From the NCBI RefSeq assembly GCF_003752175.1, contig NZ_RJVF01000012.1, positions 344,840 to 408,839 of the forward strand: DNA of 64,000 nucleotides, in the 5' to 3' direction. Positions within the stretch are counted from its first letter, which is position 1, and the number at the start of each line of letters is the position of its first letter. The position numbers and the translations under genes were made by a program. This stretch comes from Comamonas sp. BIGb0124. GTDB lineage: Bacteria > Pseudomonadota > Gammaproteobacteria > Burkholderiales > Burkholderiaceae_C. The notes beneath the pieces are model-generated. The model was given only the letters and a program-made list of their open reading frames with translations, ran no database searches and was not told the origin of the DNA. Below are positions 11,982 through 20,691 of this stretch, piece by piece.

Positions 11982-12854
11982 ATGACCACCCCGCTGAATC
12001 CCCCCATCCGCGCCGAGTACGAGCGCGAACTCGCTCCGTTCGTCGAGGCGCCGGTCGAGCGCCATCTGCCGCTGGCCACCCGCCTGTGGCAGCAAGGCTG
12101 GCTGCGCAAGAGCGTCATCATCGCCGCGCTGGCCTTGCTGTGGGAGATCTTTGCCCGCTGGCAGGACAACGATCTGCTGCTGCCCACCTTCAGCGCGACG
12201 ACCCTGGCACTGGTCGACGGCCTGGCCAGCGGCGAGCTGATCGAAAAAGTCCAGATCTCGCTGGTGGTGCTGGTACAGGGTTACCTGGCCGGCATCGGCC
12301 TGGCCTTTCTGCTGACCACGCTGGCCGTCTCCACCCAGTTCGGACGCGATCTGCTGTCGACGTTGACGTCGATGTTCAACCCGCTGCCGGCCATCGCCCT
12401 GCTGCCCCTGGCACTGCTGTGGTTCGGCCTGGGCCAGGGCAGCCTGATCTTTGTGCTGATCCATTCGGTGCTCTGGCCGCTGGCGCTCAATACGTATGCC
12501 GGCTTCCAGGGCGTGCCCGAGACGCTGCGCATGGCCGGCCGCAACTACGGGCTCAAGGGCCTGCCCTACGTGCTGCAGATTCTGGTGCCGGCGGCGCTGC
12601 CGTCCATCCTGTCGGGCCTGAAGATCGGCTGGGCTTTTGCCTGGCGCACGCTGATCGCCGCCGAGCTGGTGTTCGGTGCCTCGTCCGGGCGCGGCGGACT
12701 CGGCTGGTTCATCTTCCAGAACCGCAACGAGCTCTATACCGACCGGGTGTTTGCCGGCCTGGTGCTGGTGATCGTGATCGGCCTTCTGGTGGAGAACGTG
12801 GTGTTCTCGACCCTCGAGCGCGTGACCGTGCGCCGCTGGGGCGTCCAGCGCTAG
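11982..12854 (+). CDS. ABC transporter permease (NitT/TauT type)
   Basis: 290 residues with about six hydrophobic segments in the binding-protein-dependent permease fold. The cytoplasmic coupling region reads TLRMAGRNYGLKGLPYVLQI, then LVPAALPSILSGLKIGWAFA. The start MTTPLNPP lies just after the ATPase stop. It completes the SBP-ATPase-permease unit 9971-12854. The gene converges on an SDR gene 81 bases away. Confidence 0.88.
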   Translation: MTTPLNPPIRAEYERELAPFVEAPVERHLPLATRLWQQGWLRKSVIIAALALLWEIFARWQDNDLLLPTFSATTLALVDGLASGELIEKVQISLVVLVQGYLAGIGLAFLLTTLAVSTQFGRDLLSTLTSMFNPLPAIALLPLALLWFGLGQGSLIFVLIHSVLWPLALNTYAGFQGVPETLRMAGRNYGLKGLPYVLQILVPAALPSILSGLKIGWAFAWRTLIAAELVFGASSGRGGLGWFIFQNRNELYTDRVFAGLVLVIVIGLLVENVVFSTLERVTVRRWGVQR

Positions 12855-12935
12855 ACGGCCAACACGCAGCCATCCGGTCCCGGGGCGATGCACGCCGGGC
12901 CCGGCGCGGCCTGCGGTTGCGAGCGAGGCGGCGTG

Positions 12936-13790
12936 TCAGCGCGCCTTGTCCGGGCGCCCGGGAATCTGCGTGAGCATGTTGCCGGCCACGCCGCCGTCGA
13001 CGACCAGGTTGCTGCCCGTCACGTATGCGGCTTCGGGGCTGGCGAGATACAGCACCGCCTGGGCCACGTCCTCTGCCTGGCCGATGCGGCCCAGCGGAAC
13101 CAGCGACTCGCGTCGTGCCGCGACATCGGCGTGCCGATAGACCGACTCGGTCAGCGGCGTGCGGATCATGCCGGGGCTGACGGTGTTGACGCGGATGCCC
13201 ATGTCGCCCCATTCCAGCGCCAGTTGCCGGCACAGCATGATGAGTGCGGCCTTGGCAGCCGAGTACGCGCCGTAGCCCGGATGCGCCTGCAGACCGGACA
13301 TCGACGCCACGGCGACGAGGCTGCCGCGCGAGGCGGCCAGCGCAGGCCGCGCGGCTTGCGCCAGCGTCCAGGTGGCCCGGGTGTTGAGGGCAAAACAGCG
13401 GTCCCACTCCGCCACGTCGAGCGTCGCCAGTTGGCCGGGACGCGACTGGCCGGCGTTCGAGATCAGGGTATCGAGCCCACCCGCCCAGGCGATCGCATCC
13501 TGCACGGCCTGCGCGGTGGCTTGCGGTTCGGTCAGGTCCACGCAGACGACTCGGACATCGGCCTGCAACGCAGCCAGTTCGGCCTGCAGCGTCTCGAGCG
13601 CTGCGGTGGGCCGTGAACCGAAGGCCGCGAGCTGCAGCCGCTGGCCACGGCGCCGGGCATCGTGCGCCAGCGCCAGGCAGATGGCGCGGCCCATGCCGCC
13701 GGCCGCCCCGGTCACCAGCACCCGCCGCGACAGGCCTGCTGCCGCAGCGCCGTCGCCGGGGGACACAGAGAAGCCGGTGTCTGTCGTCAT
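12936..13790 (-). CDS. SDR family NAD(P)-dependent oxidoreductase
   Basis: 284 residues, classical short-chain dehydrogenase. Cofactor motif VTGAAGGMGRA, NAG in ISNAGQS, catalytic Ser in VASMSG and YxxxK in YGAYSAAKAAL; the end shows the usual VTGSNLVVDGG. The ATG at 13790 overlaps the stop of the TIM-barrel gene (ATGA), so it is the last gene of the iclR operon. It probably oxidises or reduces a hydroxyl/keto group of the operon's substrate; which one is unknown. Confidence 0.87.
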   Translation of the reverse strand: MTTDTGFSVSPGDGAAAAGLSRRVLVTGAAGGMGRAICLALAHDARRRGQRLQLAAFGSRPTAALETLQAELAALQADVRVVCVDLTEPQATAQAVQDAIAWAGGLDTLISNAGQSRPGQLATLDVAEWDRCFALNTRATWTLAQAARPALAASRGSLVAVASMSGLQAHPGYGAYSAAKAALIMLCRQLALEWGDMGIRVNTVSPGMIRTPLTESVYRHADVAARRESLVPLGRIGQAEDVAQAVLYLASPEAAYVTGSNLVVDGGVAGNMLTQIPGRPDKAR

Positions 13791-14644
13791 GGCGCCGGGC
13801 ATCGGGCGCCGTCGCCTTCCAGCCGTTGCCGGGTCGCGGCCAGGGTCTGCCGTGCCCATTCGAGCGCGCCGAGCTGCGGTGCGCGCACATCGTGCGGAAT
13901 CTCCACGCTCACCGGCAGATCCGCCGGCAAGGCCTCGAACAGCCCCTTGAGATCGACCGTGCCTTCGCCCGGCAGCAGGCGCTCGCAGCGCGCGGTGTGG
14001 ATCAGTTCGGCATCGCTGAAGTCCGTGCCCGCCACGGCATCGCACATCTGAGCGTAGTGCAGCCACTCGCGCGGCAATGCCCGGATCTCGTCGAGCGTGG
14101 TGTGCGAACGTCCGAAGTGGATGCCGTCGACGAGGATGCCCGCATTCGCCGGACGGCCCGCGGCCTCGACGACCGCCACGGCATCGGCGGCGTTGCGCAC
14201 GGCAGTCCAGGGCATGAACTCCACATCCGCCGTCAGGCCATAGGGCCGCGCGGCCTCGCACAGTGCCGCATAGGACTGGGCCAGCCGGGCCGGGTCGGGA
14301 TCGTCGCAGCCGACCAGCACGGCCTTGGCGCCGAGCTGCTGGCCGACTTCGAAAAACGCGCGGTAATCGCCGGCCTCGAAGCGCTCGCCGAGACGGATGA
14401 TTTCCAGGTCGAAGACCTGAACGCCCGTGTCGCGCAGCACGGCCAGCGTCTCGCGCAGTTGCGCGGCATCGTTCATGAGCGGATAGGCGGTGCCGCCGGG
14501 CGCTGCAGGCAGCAGGCGGATGCCGGCATGGCTGTAGCCGGCCTGGGCCGCCACGGCGACGATCTCGGGCGGGCCGAGCGAGAGCACGGTCAATTGCGCC
14601 AGCGAATAGGCGCGCGCCGGTCGGGTCGATGTTGCAGAAGTCAT
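13787..14644 (-). CDS. Sugar-phosphate isomerase/epimerase-like TIM-barrel protein (AP endonuclease 2 family)
   Basis: 285 residues of the xylose-isomerase-like TIM barrel. Candidate metal ligands are in DLEIIRLGE, VEFMPW, LVDGIHFGRSH and VSVEIPHD. The family includes sugar epimerases, 2-keto-myo-inositol dehydratase and 3-dehydroshikimate dehydratase. With an AroE-like enzyme encoded in the neighbouring operon, a dehydratase role is an attractive but unproved option. It is the fourth gene of the iclR operon and is coupled to the SDR. Confidence 0.8.
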   Translation of the reverse strand: MTSATSTRPARAYSLAQLTVLSLGPPEIVAVAAQAGYSHAGIRLLPAAPGGTAYPLMNDAAQLRETLAVLRDTGVQVFDLEIIRLGERFEAGDYRAFFEVGQQLGAKAVLVGCDDPDPARLAQSYAALCEAARPYGLTADVEFMPWTAVRNAADAVAVVEAAGRPANAGILVDGIHFGRSHTTLDEIRALPREWLHYAQMCDAVAGTDFSDAELIHTARCERLLPGEGTVDLKGLFEALPADLPVSVEIPHDVRAPQLGALEWARQTLAATRQRLEGDGARCPAP

Positions 14645-14695
14645 GTCGGTCTCCCCCTTTCAGATGGACGGGTGCGTGAAGGTTGGGCTGCGGGC

Positions 14696-15310
14696 TTATT
14701 TCAGGGGCGAGACATCGGTGGGCACGAACACCTGCGAGTGCATGGCGGGTGTCAGCCAGTCCGGACCGCCCTTGGGCGGCCAGATGCCTTGCTTGACCGC
14801 GTCGGCGCGGGCGGCCGATCGTTCGTTGAGGCTGGCATAGGGCCAGATCTGCGTGAAGCGCGGCCGGCCGTCGAGTGCGTACATGGCGACCAGGCAGGGC
14901 GAGACTTCCTGGCGCGCGGGCAAGGCCTGTTGCCATTTCTCGAGGGTATGCGGCAGGCCGCCGGTCTTGAAATCGTAGGTGCGGATTTCGTAGACCGCGC
15001 CGTAGCTGCCCGGCGTGGGTGCGGGCAGCCAGTCGAAGCCCTTGTAGCTGTGCCATTCGAGCGCGGTGGTGAACTCGGCGCTGCCGAAGGGATCGGCGCT
15101 GCGCAGGCCACGCTCGCGTTCGGCGTACAGCGCCTCGAGCGTGTCGAAACCGCGCAGCACGGCGATCTGGTTGAGGTCGCCGATGTCGGAGAACCACACG
15201 CCGTACAGCGTGCCGCCCGCCTCGGGGGCTTCGCAATAGGACTTGATGGCGGCATTGGCCTTGGCGGCCGTGCCGAAACGCACGGTCAGGGTAGCGAGTT
15301 CGAAGAACAT
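14696..15310 (-). CDS. NIPSNAP family protein
   Basis: 204 residues. The second half (from AVYEIRTYDFKTGGLPHTLE) is a typical NIPSNAP ferredoxin-like domain; the first half (MFFELATLTVRFGTAAKAN) looks like a divergent second copy. NIPSNAP proteins recur in bacterial catabolic operons, often near flavin or aromatic-degrading enzymes, but their biochemical role is not settled. It lies between the flavoprotein and TIM-barrel genes of the iclR operon. Confidence 0.82.
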   Translation of the reverse strand: MFFELATLTVRFGTAAKANAAIKSYCEAPEAGGTLYGVWFSDIGDLNQIAVLRGFDTLEALYAERERGLRSADPFGSAEFTTALEWHSYKGFDWLPAPTPGSYGAVYEIRTYDFKTGGLPHTLEKWQQALPARQEVSPCLVAMYALDGRPRFTQIWPYASLNERSAARADAVKQGIWPPKGGPDWLTPAMHSQVFVPTDVSPLK

Positions 15311-15380
15311 GGTGTGGCTCCTGTCGAAGGATTGGAAGTGAAGGAAAAAAAGCCGGCCGGCGACAACCCGGCATGGGGTT

Positions 15381-17138
15381 TCAGGCGGCTTGGGGATAAG
15401 CGGATTGCAGCGGCACGCCCGCCATGTCGTGAGCGGCGATGAAACCGAAGGTCAGGGCCGGCCCCAACGTGATGCCGCCGCTGGGGTAGCGTCCGCCCAT
15501 GACGCTGTGCATGTCGTTGCCGCAGGCATAGAGCCCTGCGATGGGCTGGTCGCGCGCATCCAGCACGCGTGCGCTGGCATCGGTGCGCAGACCGGTGAAC
15601 GTCCCCAGGCTGCCGGGCACGATCCTGACGGCATAGAACGGCCCGTGCTCGATGGGGGCCATGCAGGGATTGGGCGCATGCGTGGGGTCGCCCTGCACGC
15701 GGTTGTAGGCCGTCTGGCCCTTGGCGAACAAGGGGTCGTGCCCGCTGCGGGCATGCAGGTTGTATTGCGCCACGGTCGCCTGCAGCGCGGCCGAGTCGAT
15801 GCCGCAGGCCTGGGCCAGTTGCGCCAGGTCGTCGGCCCGCTTGAGGTAACCCGAGCGAATCAGGTGGCCGAACGGCATGGGGGCCGGCTTGGCCGCGCCC
15901 AGCCCGTAGCGGCGGATGAAGCGGTGATCGCACAGCAGCCAGGCATGCACGGTCTGCCCGGGTGGCACGGTCTTGAGCAGCGCTTCCATGAAGTCGAAGT
16001 AGGAATCCGCCTCATTGACGAAGCGTTTTCCTTGCGCCGTGACAGCGACGACGCCCGGCTTGGCCCGTTCGATGAGGTGCGGATAGACGCCCTGGCTGCC
16101 GTCGGCACGCGGCACCAGCGAAACCGGCGCCCAGGCACCCGGACTGTCCGTCCGGTGTTCCAGGCGCGCGCCCACCGATTCGCCCAGCCGCAGACCGTCG
16201 CCCGTGCACGACGGCACGGCCGCAGACCAGTGTTCCCGGCCCGTGGGCGCATGGTCGAACAGTGCCTTCTTGCGTTCGACATCGTGCGGGAAACCGCCGC
16301 AGGCCAGCACCACCGCACGGCCGGCGCGCACGGTGATCTCGCCGGCGGGCGTCTGCACCACGGCACCGGCGACACGGCCATCCTGCTCGATCAGGCGCCG
16401 GGCCGCATGCGACGTCAGCACCCGTACGCCGGCATCGAAAGCCGACTTGGCCAGACGTGCGGCCAGCGCATTGCCGTTCACCAGCCGCATGCCGCGGCCA
16501 TGCACCAGCAGGTCGCGCCAATGGCCGAGCACCCGTCGCGTCACATAGGCAAAAGACGAGAGCGAACGCATCGCACGCAGGAAATGGCGCAACTCCGCCC
16601 CCGATGCGATGCCCATGCCCCACAGCGAAATCAAGTCCAGCGGCGGACGCATGTCCCGGCCGTGCGGTCCCAGCTCACGCGCATCGAAAGGCTGCACGCT
16701 GACGGAGCGTCCGCCCAGCGCTGCATGCGGCGTGTTGCCATGAAAGTCCGGAACGGCGTTGCCGTCGACGAACCGCAGCGCGGTGTGCCGCTCGAAGAAT
16801 TCGATCATCGCCGGACCGTGGTCGAGAAAAGCCTCGACATGGCTGGCGCTGTAGTGCTCGCCGATCTCCTGGCGCAGGTAGGCCAGCGGCGCGGACCGGT
16901 CTTCCCGGATTCCTCCGCGCAGGGCCAGCGGATTGCGTGGAATCCACATCCAGCCGCCGGACCAGGCGGTCGTGCCGCCGTAGACCGGCTCTTTCTCGAT
17001 CACCACCACATCCAGTCCCAGCTTGGCGGCCGTCACGGCGGTGGCCAATCCACCGGCGCCGGAGCCGATCACCAGGACGTCACATTGCAGGTCTTGCCGT
17101 TGTGTTTGAGGAGAGGATGCGGTGGTGTGGGGGGTCAT
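15381..17138 (-). CDS. FAD-dependent oxidoreductase, 3-ketosteroid dehydrogenase / fumarate reductase flavoprotein family
   Basis: 585 residues. The FAD-binding motif VLVIGSGAGGLATAVTAAKLG and EKEPVYGGTTAWSGG open the protein; near the end is GNDMHSVMGGRYPSGGITLG. Tyr551 and Gly555 in that motif occupy the place of the Tyr/Gly pair that enolises the ketone in 3-ketosteroid delta1-dehydrogenase (family knowledge). This suggests desaturation next to a ring ketone. It is paralogous to the flavoprotein at 26805-28550. The start is 4 bases after the iclR stop. The substrate is unknown. Confidence 0.86.
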   Translation of the reverse strand: MTPHTTASSPQTQRQDLQCDVLVIGSGAGGLATAVTAAKLGLDVVVIEKEPVYGGTTAWSGGWMWIPRNPLALRGGIREDRSAPLAYLRQEIGEHYSASHVEAFLDHGPAMIEFFERHTALRFVDGNAVPDFHGNTPHAALGGRSVSVQPFDARELGPHGRDMRPPLDLISLWGMGIASGAELRHFLRAMRSLSSFAYVTRRVLGHWRDLLVHGRGMRLVNGNALAARLAKSAFDAGVRVLTSHAARRLIEQDGRVAGAVVQTPAGEITVRAGRAVVLACGGFPHDVERKKALFDHAPTGREHWSAAVPSCTGDGLRLGESVGARLEHRTDSPGAWAPVSLVPRADGSQGVYPHLIERAKPGVVAVTAQGKRFVNEADSYFDFMEALLKTVPPGQTVHAWLLCDHRFIRRYGLGAAKPAPMPFGHLIRSGYLKRADDLAQLAQACGIDSAALQATVAQYNLHARSGHDPLFAKGQTAYNRVQGDPTHAPNPCMAPIEHGPFYAVRIVPGSLGTFTGLRTDASARVLDARDQPIAGLYACGNDMHSVMGGRYPSGGITLGPALTFGFIAAHDMAGVPLQSAYPQAA

Positions 17139-17142
17139 GACA

Positions 17143-17955
17143 TCAGGTCGAGACGATCACATGTCGTGCGTCTCGGGGTGGGGCGTAGAAAAGCGGAGAG
17201 GAGCCGCTGATGGCCGCCAGTTCGGCGGCCACGCGCATGAGTTCTTCACCCATGGCCAGCATGCGTTCCTCGGTGAATCGAAAGGCAGGGCCTGCGACGC
17301 TGATGCAGCCGATGGCCTGCTGGCTGCCCCGGCGCACCGGCGCGGCCATGGCGGTCATGCCTTGCGTGAAGGTTTCGACCGTGACGGCAAAACCTCGGGC
17401 GCGGGTCTGCTGCAGGCGTTCGAGCAGTTCTGCGACGGTGGTCGGCGCGTTGGGCCCGAACTCCTCGCGGCTGCCGAAGCCCTGCCGTGCGACCAGTTCG
17501 AGCGCCTGTTCGTCGCTGAGCGTGGACAGCCAGGCCCAGCCCGAGGCCGAGCACGAGAACCTGGCGTCCTGTCCCATGTCCGGGTCGTAGCGCAGGCCGC
17601 GCGTGGCCCCCTGGGCGCGGGCGACCCAGGTCAGCCGTTCGCCGTCGATCACCGACAGCCGCACCAGTTCGCCGGAAGCCTGCGCCAGCCGGTCGAGCAG
17701 CGGCTGCGCGATGTCGAGAATGCCCGAATTGCTCAGGAAACTCAGCCCCATCGAGACCAGCTTGGTGGTCAGCACGTAATCGCCCTGCTCGCGCACCTGG
17801 CGCACATAGCCGTGACGCATCAGGTCGGCCAGCAGGCGATGGACCGCGCTGCGCGGCGTGTTGATGCGGTCGGCAATGGCGGCCAGCGGCAGGCCTTCCA
17901 CGTGGGCGGCCAGCAGTTCGAGGATGCCGAGGGTGCGGTCGAGGATTCCGTTCAT
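17143..17955 (-). CDS. IclR family transcriptional regulator
   Basis: 270 residues. The N-terminal winged helix-turn-helix (LPLAAIADRINTPRSAVHRL) is followed by the IclR effector domain (VTVETFTQGMTAMAAPVR, GCISVAGPAFRFTEERM). IclR proteins often control aromatic and hydroaromatic catabolism (PcaR, PobR). It is first in the leftward operon with flavoprotein, NIPSNAP, TIM-barrel and SDR genes. A perfect 19-base palindrome sits 16 bases upstream of its start codon and is the likely operator. Confidence 0.92.
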   Translation of the reverse strand: MNGILDRTLGILELLAAHVEGLPLAAIADRINTPRSAVHRLLADLMRHGYVRQVREQGDYVLTTKLVSMGLSFLSNSGILDIAQPLLDRLAQASGELVRLSVIDGERLTWVARAQGATRGLRYDPDMGQDARFSCSASGWAWLSTLSDEQALELVARQGFGSREEFGPNAPTTVAELLERLQQTRARGFAVTVETFTQGMTAMAAPVRRGSQQAIGCISVAGPAFRFTEERMLAMGEELMRVAAELAAISGSSPLFYAPPRDARHVIVST

Positions 17956-17970
17956 GGTGGAGCAATCGGT

Positions 17971-17989
17971 TCAAGTGAAATTCACTTGA
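17971..17989. promoter_or_regulatory. 19-bp palindrome upstream of iclR, candidate operator
   Basis: TCAAGTGAA - A - TTCACTTGA: two perfect 9-base arms around one central base, located between the Gfo/Idh gene and the iclR start (17955). It is the right size and position for an IclR dimer/tetramer site controlling the iclR-led operon. Binding itself is inference. Confidence 0.65.
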
Positions 17990-18016
17990 GCGTACCGGAT
18001 TTGCACGCCCGATCCG

Positions 18017-19102
18017 TCATGCAGCCAGGCTCACGAGCTGCCCTGTGAGGGCCGCGGTGCGCACGGCCAGCGTGGCCTCGAGCGTGCGCATGGCGTCCTG
18101 CACGCTGCACACCGGCTGATTTTCCTCGCCGGTGACGAGTGCGCGGAAGTGCCGCAACTGCTCCTGATAGGGATCGCCCCGGTGCAGCGCACTGCGCTCC
18201 TGGGTCAGTGGATCGTGCCAGCCGCGCGCGCCCGGGTAACTCCAGACCTCGAGCTGAGGCAGCGTGAGCGAGCCGTGCGTGCCGCTGATGTAGTGCGAAT
18301 TGATGGACTGGCGCGGGTAATGCTCGGCTTCGCCGCTGGCCAGATCCCAGTTCCAGGGTGCCGTGGTCGCATCCGAAACCGACAGCGTCGCCAGGGCGCC
18401 GCTCTTGAAACGCAGGATGGCAGCGGCGGTGTCCTCGACCTCGAAACCCCGGGCCGTGTTGGCGCTGAAGGCCTGGATGGACTGGATGTCGCCCATCAGG
18501 AAACGCAGCAGGTCGATGTCGTGGATCAGATTGATCAGCACCGGGCCGCCACCGGCCTGCCGGCGCCAGGCCATGTCGAAGTAGCTGTCGGGCTTGAGAA
18601 ACGTCGCCAGCGCCGTGGCACTCAGCACGGTGCCGAGCCGGCCGCTGGCGACGATGTCGCGGGCACGCCGCAGGATGGGGTTGTGCCGCCGGTGATGACC
18701 CACCAGCACGGGCAGGCCGTATTCCTGCTCGGCAGCCAGCAGGCGCCGGGCCTCGTCGAGCGTGTCGGCCACCGGTTTTTCAACCAGCGCGGCGGCGCCG
18801 TGGCGCAGGCAGTCGATCGCCACATCCACATGGGTGGCATTGGGGGTGGCGACGATGGCGGCGTCGGGCCGAACGGCTTCGAGCATGGCCAGGTGATCGG
18901 CAAACACGGGCACCGCCAGCGACTCGGTCCAGAGGCGGCCGGCAGGCGTGGGTTCGACCACGGCTGCGAGCGTCATGTCCGTGCGCTGAGCCATGTGGCC
19001 GATGTGCATGCGCCCGATCGCACCCGCGCCGATGACCGCGATGCGCGGTCGCTGCGCCGGGCGATCCGTGGGCGATGGGGGTGTTGCAGGGGTTGGCGTC
19101 AT
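18017..19102 (-). CDS. Gfo/Idh/MocA family NAD(P)-dependent oxidoreductase
   Basis: 361 residues. Rossmann motif VIGAGAIGRMHIGHMA, the family EKP motif in LVEKPVADTLDEA, and a C-terminal alpha/beta domain with GGGPVLINLIHDIDLLRFLMG, where the His/Asp pair resembles the usual catalytic region. Members oxidise hydroxyls of sugars, inositols and related polyols. It is transcribed toward iclR and may be read through into that operon, with the palindrome in the 61-base gap. A cyclic polyol or sugar-like substrate is inferred. Confidence 0.88.
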   Translation of the reverse strand: MTPTPATPPSPTDRPAQRPRIAVIGAGAIGRMHIGHMAQRTDMTLAAVVEPTPAGRLWTESLAVPVFADHLAMLEAVRPDAAIVATPNATHVDVAIDCLRHGAAALVEKPVADTLDEARRLLAAEQEYGLPVLVGHHRRHNPILRRARDIVASGRLGTVLSATALATFLKPDSYFDMAWRRQAGGGPVLINLIHDIDLLRFLMGDIQSIQAFSANTARGFEVEDTAAAILRFKSGALATLSVSDATTAPWNWDLASGEAEHYPRQSINSHYISGTHGSLTLPQLEVWSYPGARGWHDPLTQERSALHRGDPYQEQLRHFRALVTGEENQPVCSVQDAMRTLEATLAVRTAALTGQLVSLAA

Positions 19103-19193
19103 CTGTCGGTGTCTCCTGTTTTTTCTGTGTGTCGGCGGCCCGCAATGCCTCGCCGCCGATCTGAGTCGAATCCTATCCTGAAATTAAACGATA

Positions 19194-19230
19194 TTCAATA
19201 GTTGAACGTTGTTCCAGTTTTATGTAGTAT
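19194..19230 (+). promoter_or_regulatory. Probable promoter of the liv-type catabolic operon with overlapping inverted repeat
   Basis: TTGAAC (19202-19207), 17-base spacer, TAGTAT (19225-19230) is a plausible sigma-70 promoter with four of six matches in each box. An inverted repeat TTCAA-TAG-TTGAA (19194-19206) covers the -35. Further downstream GCCTGAAGG occurs twice (19246-19254, 19263-19271). The coding start is at 19320 behind AGGAG (19307-19311). The start of transcription was not measured. Confidence 0.45.
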
Positions 19231-19319
19231 CCGCTCCGAGACATCGCCTGAAGGTGTGATTGGCCTGAAGGCGCCTTTCGTAGTTCCAACCGGACCGCCG
19301 ACAATTAGGAGACAACGCT

Positions 19320-20576
19320 ATGAAAAATGACAACGTGTTTGATCACGGACGCCGAAAAATGCTGGGGAGAACCGCCAAGACCCTGGCAGGTGGCATGGCC
19401 CTTGGCCTGGGCATGCCCGCCCTGGTAAGGGCGCAGGGCGAGGGGCCGATCAAGATCGGACTGGTGTTTGCCAAGCAAGGCACCTGGACGGTTCAGGGCG
19501 AACAACTGGTCTCCGGCGCACGCATGGCGCTCGAAGCCGTCGGCAACAAACTGCTGGGCCGCCCGGTCGAGCTGGTCTGGTACGACGAACCCAATCCGCA
19601 GTCGGCGCAGCAGAACATGCAGAAGCTGATCGACGAGGACAAGGTCGTGGCGGTGCTGGGCGGCACCAACAGCGCCACTTCGCTGGCGATGGCCTCGGTG
19701 GCGCGGCGGGCCAAGGTGCCCTACATCTCTCCCAATGCCGCAGCCCGCGAGCTGACGGGCTCGGAGTGCAACCCCTATACCTTCCGCACCCTCACGACCA
19801 CGCTGGTGGCCAGCCGGGCCATGGCGCCCGAGCTGCTCAAGGTCGGCAAGAAGTGGTCTTTCCTCACGGCGAACTACGCGTTCGGGCAGGACATCCAGAC
19901 CTCGATGACCGGCCTGCTCAAGGAAGGCGGCGGCTCGGTGCAGAGCCAGGACGCCACGCCCCTGGGCACCACCGATTTCAGCTCCTTCATCCTCAAGCTG
20001 CGCCAGGCCAAGCCGGACGTGGTCGTGGCCGGCCTGCCCGGCGGCGACCTCTCGACCTTCCTCAAGCAGTACGCCGAAATGGGCATGAAAGGCCGCATCC
20101 CCATCGCCTGCCCGATCATCGGCGACGCCGATCTCTGGTCGATCAGCCCCGAGGCCGCCACCGGCTACTTCGGTAAGCCCTGGCATTTCAGTTCGCCCGA
20201 CAACCCGGCGGCCGACAAGGCCTTCACGCAGGCCTATGTCGCCAAGTACAAGAAGCCGCCGGCCGACAAGGTCTGGCTCGGCTGGTTCTCGATGCGCATG
20301 CTGATCGCGGGCATCGAGGAGGCCCGCAACGTCAAGGGCGGCGACATCGCCGCGGCCCTGGAATCGGTGCGCATCGACGACGGCGGCACACCCGCCTACT
20401 ACCGCAAGTGGGATCACCAGATGCTGCGCAAGACCCTGGTGCTCAAGGTCAAGGACAAGATCACCGACCAGTGGGACTGGCTCGACGTGGTGGCCACGGC
20501 GCCCAACGACGCCTCTCAGCTCGATGCCCTCTACGGCACGCAGCAGGAAATCGGCTGCCGGATGGATCCCCGCTGA
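19320..20576 (+). CDS. Branched-chain amino acid-type ABC transporter substrate-binding protein
   Basis: 418 residues. The N terminus has twin arginines (HGRRKMLGRTAKTLAGG) before a hydrophobic stretch ending LVRAQ, so Tat export is plausible. The mature protein begins IKIGLVFAKQGTWTVQGEQL and has the Leu/Ile/Val-binding periplasmic fold. Such proteins bind aromatic acids, amides and other carboxylates as well as amino acids. It is followed by livH-type and fused livMGF-type genes, so the importer is complete. The ligand is unknown. Confidence 0.88.
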   Translation: MKNDNVFDHGRRKMLGRTAKTLAGGMALGLGMPALVRAQGEGPIKIGLVFAKQGTWTVQGEQLVSGARMALEAVGNKLLGRPVELVWYDEPNPQSAQQNMQKLIDEDKVVAVLGGTNSATSLAMASVARRAKVPYISPNAAARELTGSECNPYTFRTLTTTLVASRAMAPELLKVGKKWSFLTANYAFGQDIQTSMTGLLKEGGGSVQSQDATPLGTTDFSSFILKLRQAKPDVVVAGLPGGDLSTFLKQYAEMGMKGRIPIACPIIGDADLWSISPEAATGYFGKPWHFSSPDNPAADKAFTQAYVAKYKKPPADKVWLGWFSMRMLIAGIEEARNVKGGDIAAALESVRIDDGGTPAYYRKWDHQMLRKTLVLKVKDKITDQWDWLDVVATAPNDASQLDALYGTQQEIGCRMDPR

Positions 20577-20602
20577 TCTTCTCCCGATGCACTGACTTGT
20601 TT

Positions 20603-20678
20603 CCCGCAGCCCTGGCCTGCCGCCGCCGCCCCGACGCGGCGCGCGGCAGCCGGCGCGCTGCGGGCCGTTCTATTTTTT
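20603..20678 (+). terminator. Attenuator-like nested hairpin between binding-protein and permease genes
   Basis: Outer arms CCCGCAG (20603-20609) and CTGCGGG (20658-20664) enclose a second stem CTGCCGC / GCGGCAG (20617-20623, 20643-20649); TATTTTTT follows at 20671-20678, just before the permease start. The arrangement would let some transcripts end after the binding-protein gene and lower permease expression. This is a prediction from sequence only. Confidence 0.5.
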
Positions 20679-20691
20679 GAGGGAGTTGGAG

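Noticed and set aside
12936..15374. A single 812-codon minus-strand frame that could suggest a large fusion protein
   Set aside because: Only the SDR portion at its 3' end is homologous to anything; the TIM-barrel and NIPSNAP genes in other frames explain the remainder.
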